Assembly (NCBI GenBank): GCA_903875815.1
Contig: CAIQXR010000164.1
Coordinates: 1-13,110 of the forward strand
Origin: an uncultured Actinomycetes bacterium
Lineage (GTDB): Bacteria; Actinomycetota; Actinomycetes; Nanopelagicales; Nanopelagicaceae
Direction of reading: 5' to 3'
DNA: 13,110 bases
Below are positions 1 to 9,003 of this stretch, piece by piece. The position numbers and the translations under genes were made by a program. The notes beneath the pieces were generated by a model. It did no database searches. It was not told the origin of the DNA and was given only the letters and a program-made list of their open reading frames with translations. Numbering within the stretch: the stretch's first letter is position 1; every line of letters begins with the position of its first letter.

Positions 1-1351
1 CGCCCGCTCCCATGGTGACGATCAAATCCCCTGGCTGTGCCATTTCCACAATCTGTGCCACTGCCTCCACCATCGATGGCTCGAACCGCGCCGACGATGA
101 TGCCATTTCGCGAGTAATAAGGAGAGATGAGACGCCCGGGATAGGCGCTTCGCTAGCTGCATAAACTTCGAGCAAGATTGCAAAATCCGCCAACGATAGC
201 GCCCGCGCAAATTCAGATGCGAATGCTTGAGTGCGTGAATAGCGATGCGGCTGGAATATCGCCAAGACTTTCCCTGCACCCACAAACCTACGCGCCGTTT
301 CTAATGTGACGGCAACTTCTGTGGGGTGGTGGCCATAATCGTCGAGAACCTGAATTCCCTGCACAACGCCCTTTAATTCAAAGCGTCGTCGGGCGCCCGA
401 AAAAGTAGCTAGGCCCGCTAATAGATCATTGACTGGTGCACCTGATTGCACGCCAGCAACCAATGCCGCCAGAGCGTTATAAAGATTATGTTCGCCAGGA
501 ATTGATAGTCGCAACTCACCGAGTACTCGACCTCGATGCGTTACACGTGCGCTCGAGCTCTTGGCTGAAAGCGAGATGTGCGAGAGGCGGTAGTCGGCGG
601 TGTCGCTGCTTCCATAGGTGTGGATGGAAATTTCCGAGCGAGGATGCGCTTCGAGAAGTTCTGCCACCCCTGGGCTATCAATACAGGCAACGAGAAATCC
701 CGTCGGTTGAATAGATTGAAGAAACTCGGCAAAAATTTCATTGACGGATTCCAAGGTAGGAAAATGATCGACGTGGTCGAGTTCAATATTGGTAATGATG
801 GCTCCGCGCGGCTGATAGGCCAAGAACGAACCATCGGATTCATCGGCTTCCGCGACGAAAATTTCACCGGTTCCAAGGTGAGCGTTGGTACCCGAACTAT
901 TGATCATTCCCCCAATAGCGAAAGATGGATCTAGGCCGGCGCTTTGAAGCGCCACGGTGAGCATCGAAGTGGTGGTCGTCTTACCGTGCGTTCCAGCGAC
1001 TGCAATCGAGAGTGACTCCGACATCAGTAAGGCAAGCGCTTCGGCGCGAGCAATGACGGGGATACCGCGTTCCTGTGCACGAAGAAGTTCTGGATTTTTT
1101 GCCGAGATGGCGCTCGAGACGATAAGTAAGTCAACATCTTCTACCTGGTCAGCGTGGTGGCCTACGAAAGTTCTCGCACCGAGGGCCGCCAAACTCTCTA
1201 ATACTGGAGATGACTTCGCATCAGAACCAGAGACATGGACGCCGCGCGCCAACATAATCCGAGCAATGCCGCTCATGCCAGCGCCACCGAGACCAATAAA
1301 ATGGACTCGTCGGCTGGTGAGATTGTGTAGGGTCAAAGCCTCGGCAGCCAT
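1..1351 (-). CDS. murC: UDP-N-acetylmuramate--L-alanine ligase MurC (3' end cut by window edge)
   Basis: Cytoplasmic ATP-dependent ligase that adds L-alanine to UDP-MurNAc, the first step of stem-peptide synthesis. The frame stays open from the ATG at 1351 to the window edge, giving about 450 residues. Visible motifs are an N-terminal glycine-rich nucleotide fold (FIGLGGAGMSG), the ATP-binding loop GTHGKTTTT at residues 120-128, EADESDGS at 168-175 and DDYGHHP at 337-343. The last readable residues, VTMGAG, match the conserved end of MurC, so probably only some 10-25 residues are missing. The start codon overlaps the murG stop by one base (TAATG), and GGGGAAG lies 7 bases upstream as a weak ribosome binding site, so translational coupling is likely. 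The GTHGKT form of the loop and the GHHP motif separate it from MurD, MurE and MurF. Identity is secure; only the C-terminus is unseen. Confidence 0.97.
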   Translation of the reverse strand, partial: MAAEALTLHNLTSRRVHFIGLGGAGMSGIARIMLARGVHVSGSDAKSSPVLESLAALGARTFVGHHADQVEDVDLLIVSSAISAKNPELLRAQERGIPVIARAEALALLMSESLSIAVAGTHGKTTTTSMLTVALQSAGLDPSFAIGGMINSSGTNAHLGTGEIFVAEADESDGSFLAYQPRGAIITNIELDHVDHFPTLESVNEIFAEFLQSIQPTGFLVACIDSPGVAELLEAHPRSEISIHTYGSSDTADYRLSHISLSAKSSSARVTHRGRVLGELRLSIPGEHNLYNALAALVAGVQSGAPVNDLLAGLATFSGARRRFELKGVVQGIQVLDDYGHHPTEVAVTLETARRFVGAGKVLAIFQPHRYSRTQAFASEFARALSLADFAILLEVYAASEAPIPGVSSLLITREMASSSARFEPSMVEAVAQIVEMAQPGDLIVTMGAG

Positions 1352-2448
1352 TACTTACTTCCCCGTTCGGCGAGAATCGCGAGAGCTTGATTTCCGATAG
1401 TTTCTACCGCGCTGGCGTGACGACGAGATTTCTCACTCGAGCTTGCGTGCAATTTCTTCACGAGCGAAAGGATATTGGCCGATAGCCAAGAAGCGGAAAA
1501 TTCGGAGTTTGAAATCACGGTAGCTTGATCAGATGCCACTAAATCCTTGGCATTCGCCTCTTGTTCGCCATTGCCAATAGGGAGCGGCACCAAAATTGCA
1601 GGAACTCCCACGCTTTCAATTTCGGCACAACTCACGGCGCCACTACGAGAAATAATCAGATCGGCGATGGCATAAATATCTGCCATGTTATCGATATATC
1701 CCAATGGCTTGTAATGAGAAGTGGCCACAGGCAAAGAGTTTCCCAAACCGACAGCGTGAATCAGCGTGAAGTGATCTGCCTCTGCGCTCTCCAAGAATTG
1801 CGCGATTGCAGCATTGAGTGATTGAGCCCCAAGCGAGCCACCAAATACAAAGAGAATAGGTCGACCGGAATCCAACCCAAAATCCGCCAATACTCGTGCT
1901 TTGATCTCCTGGCGTTGTGCGTGAGAAAGATCAGCCACCTGGGCAATTGCACTACGAATCGGCATTCCAACTAACTGAGCGGATTGCCACTTCCCGCCGT
2001 AATTGCGAGTACTTGCAAAAGCAATATCCACATTCTTCGTGAGTTGGGCGCCGAGACGATTTGCCCAACCCGGCAACGCATTCGCTTCGTGAATGACAAT
2101 GGGAATTCCTAAGACTTTTGCCGCTACATAGGCCGGTGTGCTGACATACCCACCGAAGCCAATGATGAGATCACAAGAGCGAACTATTCGCAGGGCGCCG
2201 AGGAAGGAGGCGAGAAATTGCAATGGCCAAATAATGGTTGAGAGCGAGATTCGACGCGGCAGCGCCGCTTTACGAATCGTGTGAAGTGGAAAGCCTGCTT
2301 GCGGAACGAGGCGTGACTCAATGCCATTCGACGTTCCTAGAAATTCGCATTGGATACCAACGCCATTGTCAGATAACCACTTTCCCACAGCTAGGGCGGG
2401 TTCGACGTGGCCTGCCGTGCCACCCCCTACTAAGAGCACACGCTTCAT
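1351..2448 (-). CDS. murG: UDP-GlcNAc:lipid I N-acetylglucosaminyltransferase MurG
   Basis: Peripheral membrane glycosyltransferase (GT28 type, GT-B fold) that transfers GlcNAc from UDP-GlcNAc to lipid I, making lipid II on the inner face of the membrane. The protein has 365 residues, the normal length. The N-terminal acceptor domain shows GGGTAGHV at 8-15, GFGGYVSTP at 97-105 and HEAN at 120-123. The C-terminal donor domain shows GGSLGAQSLN at 203-212, SRSGAVSCAE at 267-276 and EQEANA at 295-300. HEAN in place of the more usual HEQN is a mild variation. The ATG overlaps the ftsW stop by four bases (ATGA) and has no good ribosome binding site of its own, so it is probably translated by ribosomes finishing ftsW. 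It sits between the lipid II polymerase gene and murC. Confidence 0.98.
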   Translation of the reverse strand: MKRVLLVGGGTAGHVEPALAVGKWLSDNGVGIQCEFLGTSNGIESRLVPQAGFPLHTIRKAALPRRISLSTIIWPLQFLASFLGALRIVRSCDLIIGFGGYVSTPAYVAAKVLGIPIVIHEANALPGWANRLGAQLTKNVDIAFASTRNYGGKWQSAQLVGMPIRSAIAQVADLSHAQRQEIKARVLADFGLDSGRPILFVFGGSLGAQSLNAAIAQFLESAEADHFTLIHAVGLGNSLPVATSHYKPLGYIDNMADIYAIADLIISRSGAVSCAEIESVGVPAILVPLPIGNGEQEANAKDLVASDQATVISNSEFSASWLSANILSLVKKLHASSSEKSRRHASAVETIGNQALAILAERGSK

Positions 2449-3632
2449 ACGCTCTGCTTTCGACGGCGCAGGCGAGTCGCCTCTTTAACTGCTGGATCGC
2501 GACGACAGACATTGAGGACAAACCCAATACCAATAAAGTTAGCAATCAACGATGATCCGCCATAAGAGATAAAGGGAAGGGTCACACCAATAACAGGAAA
2601 GAGGCCGATATCAGTACATAAATTAACGACGACTTGAATAATCAACCAACATCCGATACCGGTCACGGCGTATTTAGCAAAGAGATCTCGAGTGTTGATG
2701 GCAGTGCGGAATATCGCAAAGAGCAGCACGGCATAGAGAATTACGACCGAAATAGTTCCCACGAGGCCTAGCTCTTCGCCGATGATGGAGAAAATAAAGT
2801 CGGTATGTGCTTCAGAGAGATTGGACCACTTCTGCTTACTGGCTCCCAGCCCCACACCAAATAATCCGCCAGAAGCCAGAGCCATCTGGCTATGAGCAGG
2901 TTGCCAGCCCGCAAATTTATAAACTGCTGGATCAAACGGGTTGAACACCGCCTGGAGTCTACGAAGCCGATTCGAAGTTTGAGCCAGTAAACCCAAGGCA
3001 ACTGCGCCGGCGCCAATGACACTCATTACGATCCGACCATTAATTCCCGATAAGTAGACCATCGCAAATGCAATGACTGCGACAATTCCTGCCGTTCCTA
3101 AATCTTTTCCCGCCAGAATCAAGCCAATAAAGAGAACTGATCCACCCAATAGAGTCCAGAGTGGCTGGCTATCGCGATCAGAATCCACCGCTTCATGGTG
3201 ACGGCGTAGCTGAAGTGCACACCACAAGATCAATGCCATTTTGGCAAATTCACTGGGTTGAATGGTGAGCGAGCCAATGCCAATCCAGGATTTATTACCA
3301 TTAATAGTTTTGCCGATTCCGATTGGCAAAACGAGGAGAATGAAACCTGCCGGAAGTGCAATCCGGGCAAGTTTCTCCCAAAACTCTGGGCGGAGATAAG
3401 TTCCGTAAAGCACAAGCCCGATGGCAATAATGAAGAACATCAATTGCTTCAGGAAGATTCCATAGGTAGTGCCATTAGATTCGATCGAAGTCACCGACGA
3501 AGCAGAAAGCACCATCAATAATCCCAGGAGCGAGAGCGCGCTGACGCAAAATGAAATCAAGATAAAGGGACTGGTGGGTTTGGTAAGAAATCGTCGATAT
3601 TCCGTAGTCCGCACGAGTAGGCGCTGCTTCAT
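2445..3632 (-). CDS. ftsW: Septal peptidoglycan glycosyltransferase FtsW (SEDS family)
   Basis: Polytopic membrane protein of the SEDS family that polymerises lipid II into glycan strands at the division septum, working as a pair with the class B penicillin-binding protein FtsI. The 395 residues contain about ten hydrophobic segments starting near residue 23. Conserved stretches are the NGNKSW...QPSEFAK region (111-131), GKDLGTA (175-181), AHTDFIFSIIGEELG (275-289), whose Asp278 lines up with the essential SEDS aspartate, and GVTLPFISYGGSS (349-361). The C-terminal tail (RRDP...RLRRRKQ) is basic and cytoplasmic. The start lies one base after the murD stop and shows only a weak ribosome binding site, so coupled translation is likely. 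Its place inside the dcw cluster beside ftsI favours FtsW over the elongation paralogue RodA. Confidence 0.96.
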   Translation of the reverse strand: MKQRLLVRTTEYRRFLTKPTSPFILISFCVSALSLLGLLMVLSASSVTSIESNGTTYGIFLKQLMFFIIAIGLVLYGTYLRPEFWEKLARIALPAGFILLVLPIGIGKTINGNKSWIGIGSLTIQPSEFAKMALILWCALQLRRHHEAVDSDRDSQPLWTLLGGSVLFIGLILAGKDLGTAGIVAVIAFAMVYLSGINGRIVMSVIGAGAVALGLLAQTSNRLRRLQAVFNPFDPAVYKFAGWQPAHSQMALASGGLFGVGLGASKQKWSNLSEAHTDFIFSIIGEELGLVGTISVVILYAVLLFAIFRTAINTRDLFAKYAVTGIGCWLIIQVVVNLCTDIGLFPVIGVTLPFISYGGSSLIANFIGIGFVLNVCRRDPAVKEATRLRRRKQSV

Positions 3633-3633
3633 C

Positions 3634-4995
3634 TCACGCCCATTTCTTTACACTTGTGGCAAAGGCATCGCCTCGGTGCGCATAGGAAGTGAATTGATCC
3701 ATGGAGGCACAGGCTGGCGCAAGGAGAACAACGCTCTCAGCTGTTGCGAGCTCCTTTGCTTTCTGAACAACGAGATCCATAAGACCTTCAGCAGAGCCAG
3801 GTGAATCTACTCGGACATAATTAATTTCAGGCGCGTATCGATCAAGTGCTGCAGCGATCAACTCTCGATCCTGTCCAATCAGAATCGCACTCGCAAGGCG
3901 ATCGTGCACATTTTCCACCAGTGACTCCATGGTTGCGCCTTTTGCTAATCCCCCAGCAATCCAAATGATCTTAAAATGAGAGAGGAGTGAGGCTTGAGCA
4001 GCATGTGGATTGGTCGCTTTGGAATCATCGATCCAGGTAATTCCATCTTTAATGAGAACTTCTTCCATGCGATGGCGATCGGGCACGAAGGCGCGAAGTC
4101 CAGTACGCACGTGCGCATGTGAAATTCCAAGCGCCAACGTAATCCCGGCCGCAGCCATTGCATTGAGCGCCTGGTGCGGAACAATCGGTTTAAGGTCAGG
4201 CAGTTCAGCGAAGGACTCCGCGCTATCGGCTGAGTCTACGAACGCTCGATCCACGAAGAGCTCCTCTACCAGGCCAATTTCACCAGGTGCGGGAGTATCT
4301 AAGCCAAAGAAAATTTTACGCATGTCAAATTGTGCGGCTCGTAAAACCACTTCTGGATCCGAGAGATTGAGGATGGCTTGCTCGCTCCGACTTAAAAGTT
4401 TCATTTTCGCGTTGGCATATTCAGCAAAGCTGCCATGCCAATCAATATGGTCTTCAGCAATATTGAGCACCGCGCTGGCGAGAAATGTGGGGCGAGCCAT
4501 CCAGTCAATTTGAAACGAGGAGAGCTCTAGTGCGAGAACATCATAAGATTCGCCGTCAGTCAGTGCTTCAACAACGGTTTTTCCTACATTGCCACAAGCA
4601 ATTCCTTTGAGATCACTCACTGTGAGAATAGATTCGACCATCTGAATAGTGGTGGTTTTGCCATTGGTGCCAGTAACGGCGACCCATTTTTGATCAGGAA
4701 AGTTCGCTTCCTTGATCGCCCAGGCGAGGTCAAGCTCGCTCAACAACTTAACTCCACGGTGGCGTAATTTCTGTACGGCGAAATGATCCTTCTTCCAACC
4801 TGGTGATACCAGCGCCATCTCATACTCGCCGTCAAGGATCGCTTGGTCTTCGCCATCGTTGAAAAGTGCAGCCGCATTTCCTTGATCCTGCAGGTACTTG
4901 GCCAGTGCCTTACCTGTTACTCCCCCGCCAAAAATAATTATCCGAGCAGCGAGAATCTCTTCTAACGATAGATCGGGATCAGATGGCGTAGACAT
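3634..4995 (-). CDS. murD: UDP-N-acetylmuramoylalanine--D-glutamate ligase MurD
   Basis: Cytoplasmic ATP-dependent ligase adding D-glutamate to UDP-MurNAc-L-Ala. The 453 residues show the N-terminal UDP-binding fold (IIIFGGGVTGKAL, 19-31), the P-loop TGTNGKTTT at 108-116, GNVGKTVVEAL at 135-145, SSFQI at 159-163, EDHIDWHG at 181-188, DSKATNP at 324-330 and ACASMDQF at 428-435. All are family hallmarks and the length is normal. The ATG at 4995 is preceded by GAGAAGG with a spacing of about 8 bases, but this site is buried in a 7-bp hairpin formed with the last codons of mraY (5004-5020). The 12-base gap to mraY is the longest between any two neighbours from rsmH to murC. It ends one base before ftsW. 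Confidence 0.98.
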   Translation of the reverse strand: MSTPSDPDLSLEEILAARIIIFGGGVTGKALAKYLQDQGNAAALFNDGEDQAILDGEYEMALVSPGWKKDHFAVQKLRHRGVKLLSELDLAWAIKEANFPDQKWVAVTGTNGKTTTIQMVESILTVSDLKGIACGNVGKTVVEALTDGESYDVLALELSSFQIDWMARPTFLASAVLNIAEDHIDWHGSFAEYANAKMKLLSRSEQAILNLSDPEVVLRAAQFDMRKIFFGLDTPAPGEIGLVEELFVDRAFVDSADSAESFAELPDLKPIVPHQALNAMAAAGITLALGISHAHVRTGLRAFVPDRHRMEEVLIKDGITWIDDSKATNPHAAQASLLSHFKIIWIAGGLAKGATMESLVENVHDRLASAILIGQDRELIAAALDRYAPEINYVRVDSPGSAEGLMDLVVQKAKELATAESVVLLAPACASMDQFTSYAHRGDAFATSVKKWA

Positions 4996-5003
4996 GAATG
5001 GCC

Positions 5004-5020
5004 CTTCTCATTGTGAGAAG
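5004..5020 (-). promoter_or_regulatory. Hairpin covering the murD ribosome binding site and the mraY stop codon
   Basis: In the transcript, CUUCUCA pairs perfectly with UGAGAAG across a three-base loop (CAA). The 5' arm encodes the end of MraY. The 3' arm begins with the mraY UGA stop codon and contains most of the murD Shine-Dalgarno sequence GAGAAGG. The pairing is seen directly. The inference is that murD translation needs a ribosome arriving at the end of mraY to open the stem, which gives coupling despite the 12-base gap. A chance 7-bp stem is possible. Confidence 0.5.
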
Positions 5021-6072
5021 ACAACCCACTGTCCATAGAAGAGTCCGAGGCCAGCGGCAACACTAAGGCCGGCGATAATCCAGAAACGAATGACAATGGT
5101 GACTTCACCCCAACCCATCAATTCAAAGTGATGCTGCAGCGGTGCCATACGAAATACTCGCTTGCCACCAGAGAGCTTGAAATAGGTTGTTTGAATGATG
5201 ACAGAAAGCGTAATAATGACAAAGAGGCCACCGAGAATTGCCAGCAATAATTCAGTGCGTAAAGTGATTGCGATACCTGCGATAGCGCCACCGAGTGCTA
5301 ACGAACCCACATCACCCATAAAGATTTTCGCAGGCGACGCATTCCACCACAGGAATCCTGCGCACGATCCAGCAAGTGCGGCGGCAAGAAGCGCCATATC
5401 CAGCGGATCGCGAACTACATAACATTGCGATCCCGCTTGCAGACCGCAGCTCTGCTTAAACTCCCAGACTCCCATTACGACAAATGCCAAGAAAGTCATG
5501 ATCGAAGCGCCGGTAGCGAGACCATCCAAACCATCGGTGAGATTGACACCATTGCTGGTTCCGAGAATAAGGAAAATAACCCAGACGATTGTGCCAATCG
5601 TTCCGAGCGCAATCGATGTATCGCGAACAGTAGAGAGATGCGAGGAGATGGGAGTGAGGTGAAAAGAATCTCTGTAGTGAAGTCCGAGATAGGCAAAGAG
5701 GCTGGAGACGATTGCCTGGCCCGCAATTTTTTCACGGGCGCGAAGTCCGAGTGATTGTTGGCGAACTACTTTAAGCCAATCATCCAAGAAGCCAACTGCG
5801 CCAAGTCCAGCAATGAGTCCTAAGACAAGTAGCGCAGATGCGCTCGGCTTCTCACCCGTTACTAAGTGAGAAATGGCGTAAGCGAGAGCGGTTCCGAGAA
5901 TGAGAACAATGCCTCCCATGGTGGGAGTTCCACGTTTAGAGTGATGGGTCTTAGGACCATCGTCACGAATCATTTGGCCATAGCCGCGGGCTGCAAGTGC
6001 TCGAATCAATGCGGGGGTAAGGAGTGCGCTCAAGAGGACGGAGAGAGCACCAGCTAGCAGAATGCCTTTCAT
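5008..6072 (-). CDS. mraY: Phospho-N-acetylmuramoyl-pentapeptide transferase MraY
   Basis: Polytopic membrane enzyme that transfers phospho-MurNAc-pentapeptide from UDP to undecaprenyl phosphate, forming lipid I. The 354 residues include about ten membrane segments. Signature motifs are [18 protein letters not shown] (37-54), the aspartate pair in FLDDWLK (95-101), [10 protein letters not shown] (177-186), [12 protein letters not shown] (251-262) and PLQHHFE (311-317). The Mg-binding aspartates expected for the family are present. The ATG overlaps the murF stop by four bases (ATGA), with the purine-rich AAGGGGAG within the last murF codons as ribosome binding site. It lies between the last soluble precursor step (MurF) and MurD. 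Confidence 0.98.
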   Translation of the reverse strand: MKGILLAGALSVLLSALLTPALIRALAARGYGQMIRDDGPKTHHSKRGTPTMGGIVLILGTALAYAISHLVTGEKPSASALLVLGLIAGLGAVGFLDDWLKVVRQQSLGLRAREKIAGQAIVSSLFAYLGLHYRDSFHLTPISSHLSTVRDTSIALGTIGTIVWVIFLILGTSNGVNLTDGLDGLATGASIMTFLAFVVMGVWEFKQSCGLQAGSQCYVVRDPLDMALLAAALAGSCAGFLWWNASPAKIFMGDVGSLALGGAIAGIAITLRTELLLAILGGLFVIITLSVIIQTTYFKLSGGKRVFRMAPLQHHFELMGWGEVTIVIRFWIIAGLSVAAGLGLFYGQWVVFSQ

Positions 6073-7496
6073 CGCTCCCCTTCTCCATCAGTTGTCGCGC
6101 TCGACTGTGCGCTCCAATTCTTCAATAACAAATCAGCCAACTCTTCGAAATGTTCCGACCGAGAGGCTTTCACCAAGACAACATCGCCGGCAGTGAAATG
6201 TTCTGCTAACTGGGCAGCTTCGACAATCTGATTGCTGACGTGTTCCACCATGGCGAAGTGAGAGTCCGAAGGACTTCCATCGCCTGCTAGATCAGACAGG
6301 TACTCAGGCGCCGATACTGCAACCAGGTGATCGATACCAATATCACGAGTAAGTCTGCCAATAGCGGCGTGGTCTGCTGCTGATGACTCGCCGAGTTCGT
6401 GCATCTTCCCCAAAAAGGCCCATGTCACCCCGCCACGCTCCTGGGCAAGCAACGCCAGGGTTCGAAGCGCGGCGGCCATGCTCTCCGGATTGGCGTTATA
6501 TGAATCGTTGATCAGCAAAAGTCCGTTAACTTCATGCATCTCCATCCGCCACTTGCTTGCCAAAGTGGCAGTGGAGAGAGCGGCACAAATGCTCTCCAGC
6601 GAAATACCAAGGGCAGTTGCGATCGCCGCGGTTGCTAGCGCATTGGGAATCTGATGGGCTCCCACCAATTCAAGTGCTACTGAACCTCGACCTTCGGGAG
6701 TGACGAGGTCAAAATGTGCGCGGCCCTCTCTAAATTCAATATCTGCCGCACGAACGTCGCACTCGGGCTTTTCGCCAAATGCGATGGTTTTCAAGCCTAA
6801 GCCATCGGCCATGCGTGGAGTGAAGGGATCGTAAGTTCCGAGTACGGCAATGCCGCCATCTGGGAGTGAGGTAATCATCTCTGATTTGGCTAGTGCAATT
6901 GCTTCACGCCCGCCAAATTCACCAATATGCGCGCTGCCAACGACCAGGACTGCTCCCACATTGGGCTCTGCAATCTCCATCAATTTCGCAATATCGCCAA
7001 TGTGTCGCGCGCCCATTTCGAGAATACAAAATTCAGTTCGATCCGTACAACGAAGGAGAGTTAACGGCACGCCAATTTCGTTATTCAATGAACCGGCCGG
7101 GGCGATAACTTCGCCGGCACCTTTCAACACATGTGCCAGTAGATCTTTGGTCGTAGTTTTACCTTGCGACCCGGTAACCGCAGCAACTTTCAGATTAGGT
7201 AATTTGAGGCGAAGGGCGTGCGCTAATTTTCCGAGCGCAACTTGCACATCACTTACTTGGATGCTGGGAAAGTTGACTTCCTGGGAAGTTAAAGCGAATG
7301 GTGATCCAGCGGCAATTGCACTGGCCACAAAGTCATGACCGTCAACATGTTCACCAGAAAATGCGACGAAGAATGTTTCCTTAGTTGCTAGCCGCGAATC
7401 GATGACCGGAAATTGATCAATTACTACTTGCGAATCCAAGTGGCTTAATTGACCTCCGACAATCGTGGCAATCTCCCCTGCGGTCATAGGGATCAT
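6069..7496 (-). CDS. murF: UDP-MurNAc-tripeptide--D-alanyl-D-alanine ligase MurF
   Basis: Cytoplasmic ligase that attaches D-Ala-D-Ala to UDP-MurNAc-tripeptide, completing the pentapeptide. The 475 residues contain the P-loop [11 protein letters not shown] (108-118), [11 protein letters not shown] (138-148), [10 protein letters not shown] (160-169), GSAHIGEFG (187-195), INDSYNANP (329-337) and LGKMHELGE (362-370), the pattern that separates MurF from the other Mur ligases. A short polar C-terminal tail ([14 protein letters not shown]) is probably disordered, and its codons also supply the mraY ribosome binding site. The start at 7496 overlaps the murE stop (ATGA) and follows a perfect GGAGG at 6-base spacing made by the last two glycine codons of murE. 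A second Met at codon 4 is less well placed. Confidence 0.98.
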   Translation of the reverse strand: MIPMTAGEIATIVGGQLSHLDSQVVIDQFPVIDSRLATKETFFVAFSGEHVDGHDFVASAIAAGSPFALTSQEVNFPSIQVSDVQVALGKLAHALRLKLPNLKVAAVTGSQGKTTTKDLLAHVLKGAGEVIAPAGSLNNEIGVPLTLLRCTDRTEFCILEMGARHIGDIAKLMEIAEPNVGAVLVVGSAHIGEFGGREAIALAKSEMITSLPDGGIAVLGTYDPFTPRMADGLGLKTIAFGEKPECDVRAADIEFREGRAHFDLVTPEGRGSVALELVGAHQIPNALATAAIATALGISLESICAALSTATLASKWRMEMHEVNGLLLINDSYNANPESMAAALRTLALLAQERGGVTWAFLGKMHELGESSAADHAAIGRLTRDIGIDHLVAVSAPEYLSDLAGDGSPSDSHFAMVEHVSNQIVEAAQLAEHFTAGDVVLVKASRSEHFEELADLLLKNWSAQSSATTDGEGER

Positions 7497-9001
7497 TGTG
7501 AACCTCCAGCTAGTTCCTCAATTGCCCGAGCAAGTTCGGTCGCATCATCAAAGGGATATTTAACACCGCTAATCTCCTGGCCCAATTCATGACCTTTACC
7601 CAAGAGAACTAGGCAATCCCCCGGTTCAGCCATCGTTACTGCAAGAGCGATCGCTGCTCTTCGATCCACTTCCACAAAGCTCTGGTCGCCGAGCTCAATA
7701 TCCCCGACCATCTCAGCAACTATCGCCTGAGGATCTTCCGAACGTGGATTGTCGCTGGTAAATATTGAAATGTCAGCGCCAGAATGGAGCGCTCTACCCA
7801 TAATGGGTCGCTTGCTTCGATCGCGATCACCACCACATCCAAGAACGCCAATAATTTTCCCGGCTGTGCTGGCGCGAAGTGTTGCCAAGGTGCGTTCTAC
7901 TGCGTCGGGAGTATGCGCAAAATCCACAAGCGCCATAAAACTTTGTCCTAGCGAAATGGGCTCGAGTCGACCGCGAACGCCACGAAGTTGCGGCAGCACC
8001 TGGGCGATGAACAACGGATCAACCCCCGTCTCCACTGCTAACGCAATCGCTAGTAAGGCATTGTCGAGATTGTGTTCACCAATTAACGGCAGGAAGCTTT
8101 CCATGAGAATCCCGCCGACGCCGCGTATGGCAACTCGGTAGCCACTCTCTTCTCGCTCGCTCTCAATGTAATGCCAATTCGCGCTCTTATTACTTCGAGA
8201 TATTGTTGTTACAGGAATTTCCGCGAGATCGACCAGTCGCTGACCATATGGATCATCGATATTAATTAAGGCCTGATCGGCATACTCCACAGTGAAGAGA
8301 AGTCGCTTAGCTTGGAAGTAGTTCTCCATAGTGCCGTGAAAATCTAAATGATCTTGCGTCAAGTTAGTGAAGGCGGCATAAGAGAAGTGAGTTCCGACCA
8401 TACGCTTTTGAGACAAAGCATGGCTACTGACTTCCATGACCATATGAGTGAGATGTTGCTCGGCCATTGCGCCAAGAATCTGTTGCAACTCAGAAGCTTC
8501 AGGGGTCGTAAATTTCCCTGGCATGACATCCGCGCCGATTTCAATTCCCGTAGTACCGATATAGCCCACGTGGCGATCGGCCAATTTCCATAATTGTTGG
8601 AGCAGTGAAGATGTGGTCGTCTTGCCATTGGTGCCGGTAATTCCCACAGCAGTCATCCCACTAGCGGGTGCACCATAAAACCACGAAGCGATTTCGCCCA
8701 CTTTATTGCGAGTTGATTCCACAACTATTTGTGGCAATCGATTGGCATTCAATTGCGCGCCTGCTATATCAGTGAGTACTGCTACGGCGCCAGCAGCCAA
8801 AGCTTGATCGATAAATTGCGCGCCATGGCGATGCGCTCCGGGCAATGCGATAAAGAGATCGCCGGGTTGAATTGCCACAGAGTCTGCAGTCAGGCCGGAA
8901 AACTTTACTTCGGAATAGTCGCCGACAGATTCGAGGCTCAGGAGAGATGCAAGATCACCCAGCGAGCGAGAACGCTCAATGATTGGTCGCATAGTTCCCA
9001 T
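7493..9001 (-). CDS. murE: UDP-MurNAc-L-Ala-D-Glu--meso-diaminopimelate ligase MurE
   Basis: Cytoplasmic ATP-dependent ligase that adds the third stem-peptide residue. The 502 residues show the UDP-binding N-domain, the P-loop TGTNGKTTTS (122-131), EVSSHAL (190-196), NLTQDHLDFHG (213-223), the probable carbamylated lysine in QAKR (Lys232), GRLEP (344-348), DFAHTPD (360-366), GCGGDRDRSKRP (388-399) and KGHE (469-472). DNPR at 417-420 is the specificity loop of meso-diaminopimelate enzymes, so this organism most likely makes A2pm-type rather than lysine-type peptidoglycan. The start at 9001 is two bases after the ftsI stop, with AGGTG about 10 bases upstream. A Met at codon 4 would sit too far from that site and is less likely. 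Confidence 0.98.
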   Translation of the reverse strand: MGTMRPIIERSRSLGDLASLLSLESVGDYSEVKFSGLTADSVAIQPGDLFIALPGAHRHGAQFIDQALAAGAVAVLTDIAGAQLNANRLPQIVVESTRNKVGEIASWFYGAPASGMTAVGITGTNGKTTTSSLLQQLWKLADRHVGYIGTTGIEIGADVMPGKFTTPEASELQQILGAMAEQHLTHMVMEVSSHALSQKRMVGTHFSYAAFTNLTQDHLDFHGTMENYFQAKRLLFTVEYADQALINIDDPYGQRLVDLAEIPVTTISRSNKSANWHYIESEREESGYRVAIRGVGGILMESFLPLIGEHNLDNALLAIALAVETGVDPLFIAQVLPQLRGVRGRLEPISLGQSFMALVDFAHTPDAVERTLATLRASTAGKIIGVLGCGGDRDRSKRPIMGRALHSGADISIFTSDNPRSEDPQAIVAEMVGDIELGDQSFVEVDRRAAIALAVTMAEPGDCLVLLGKGHELGQEISGVKYPFDDATELARAIEELAGGSQ

Positions 9002-9003
9002 TC

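Noticed and set aside
957..1400. Plus-strand open frame of 147 codons
   Set aside because: Antisense to the start of murC and the end of murG; composition is that of a shadow frame.
4010..4513. Plus-strand open frame of 167 codons
   Set aside because: It lies entirely opposite murD, shows no family motif and is serine/arginine-rich as expected of an antisense frame.
6850..7338. Plus-strand open frame of 162 codons
   Set aside because: Antisense to the conserved N-terminal half of murF, without recognisable domain or own regulatory signals.
8964..8977. Small hairpin near the start of murE (GAGCG/CGCTC)
   Set aside because: Only 5 bp within codons for the RSRS region; likely chance and not at a ribosome binding site.
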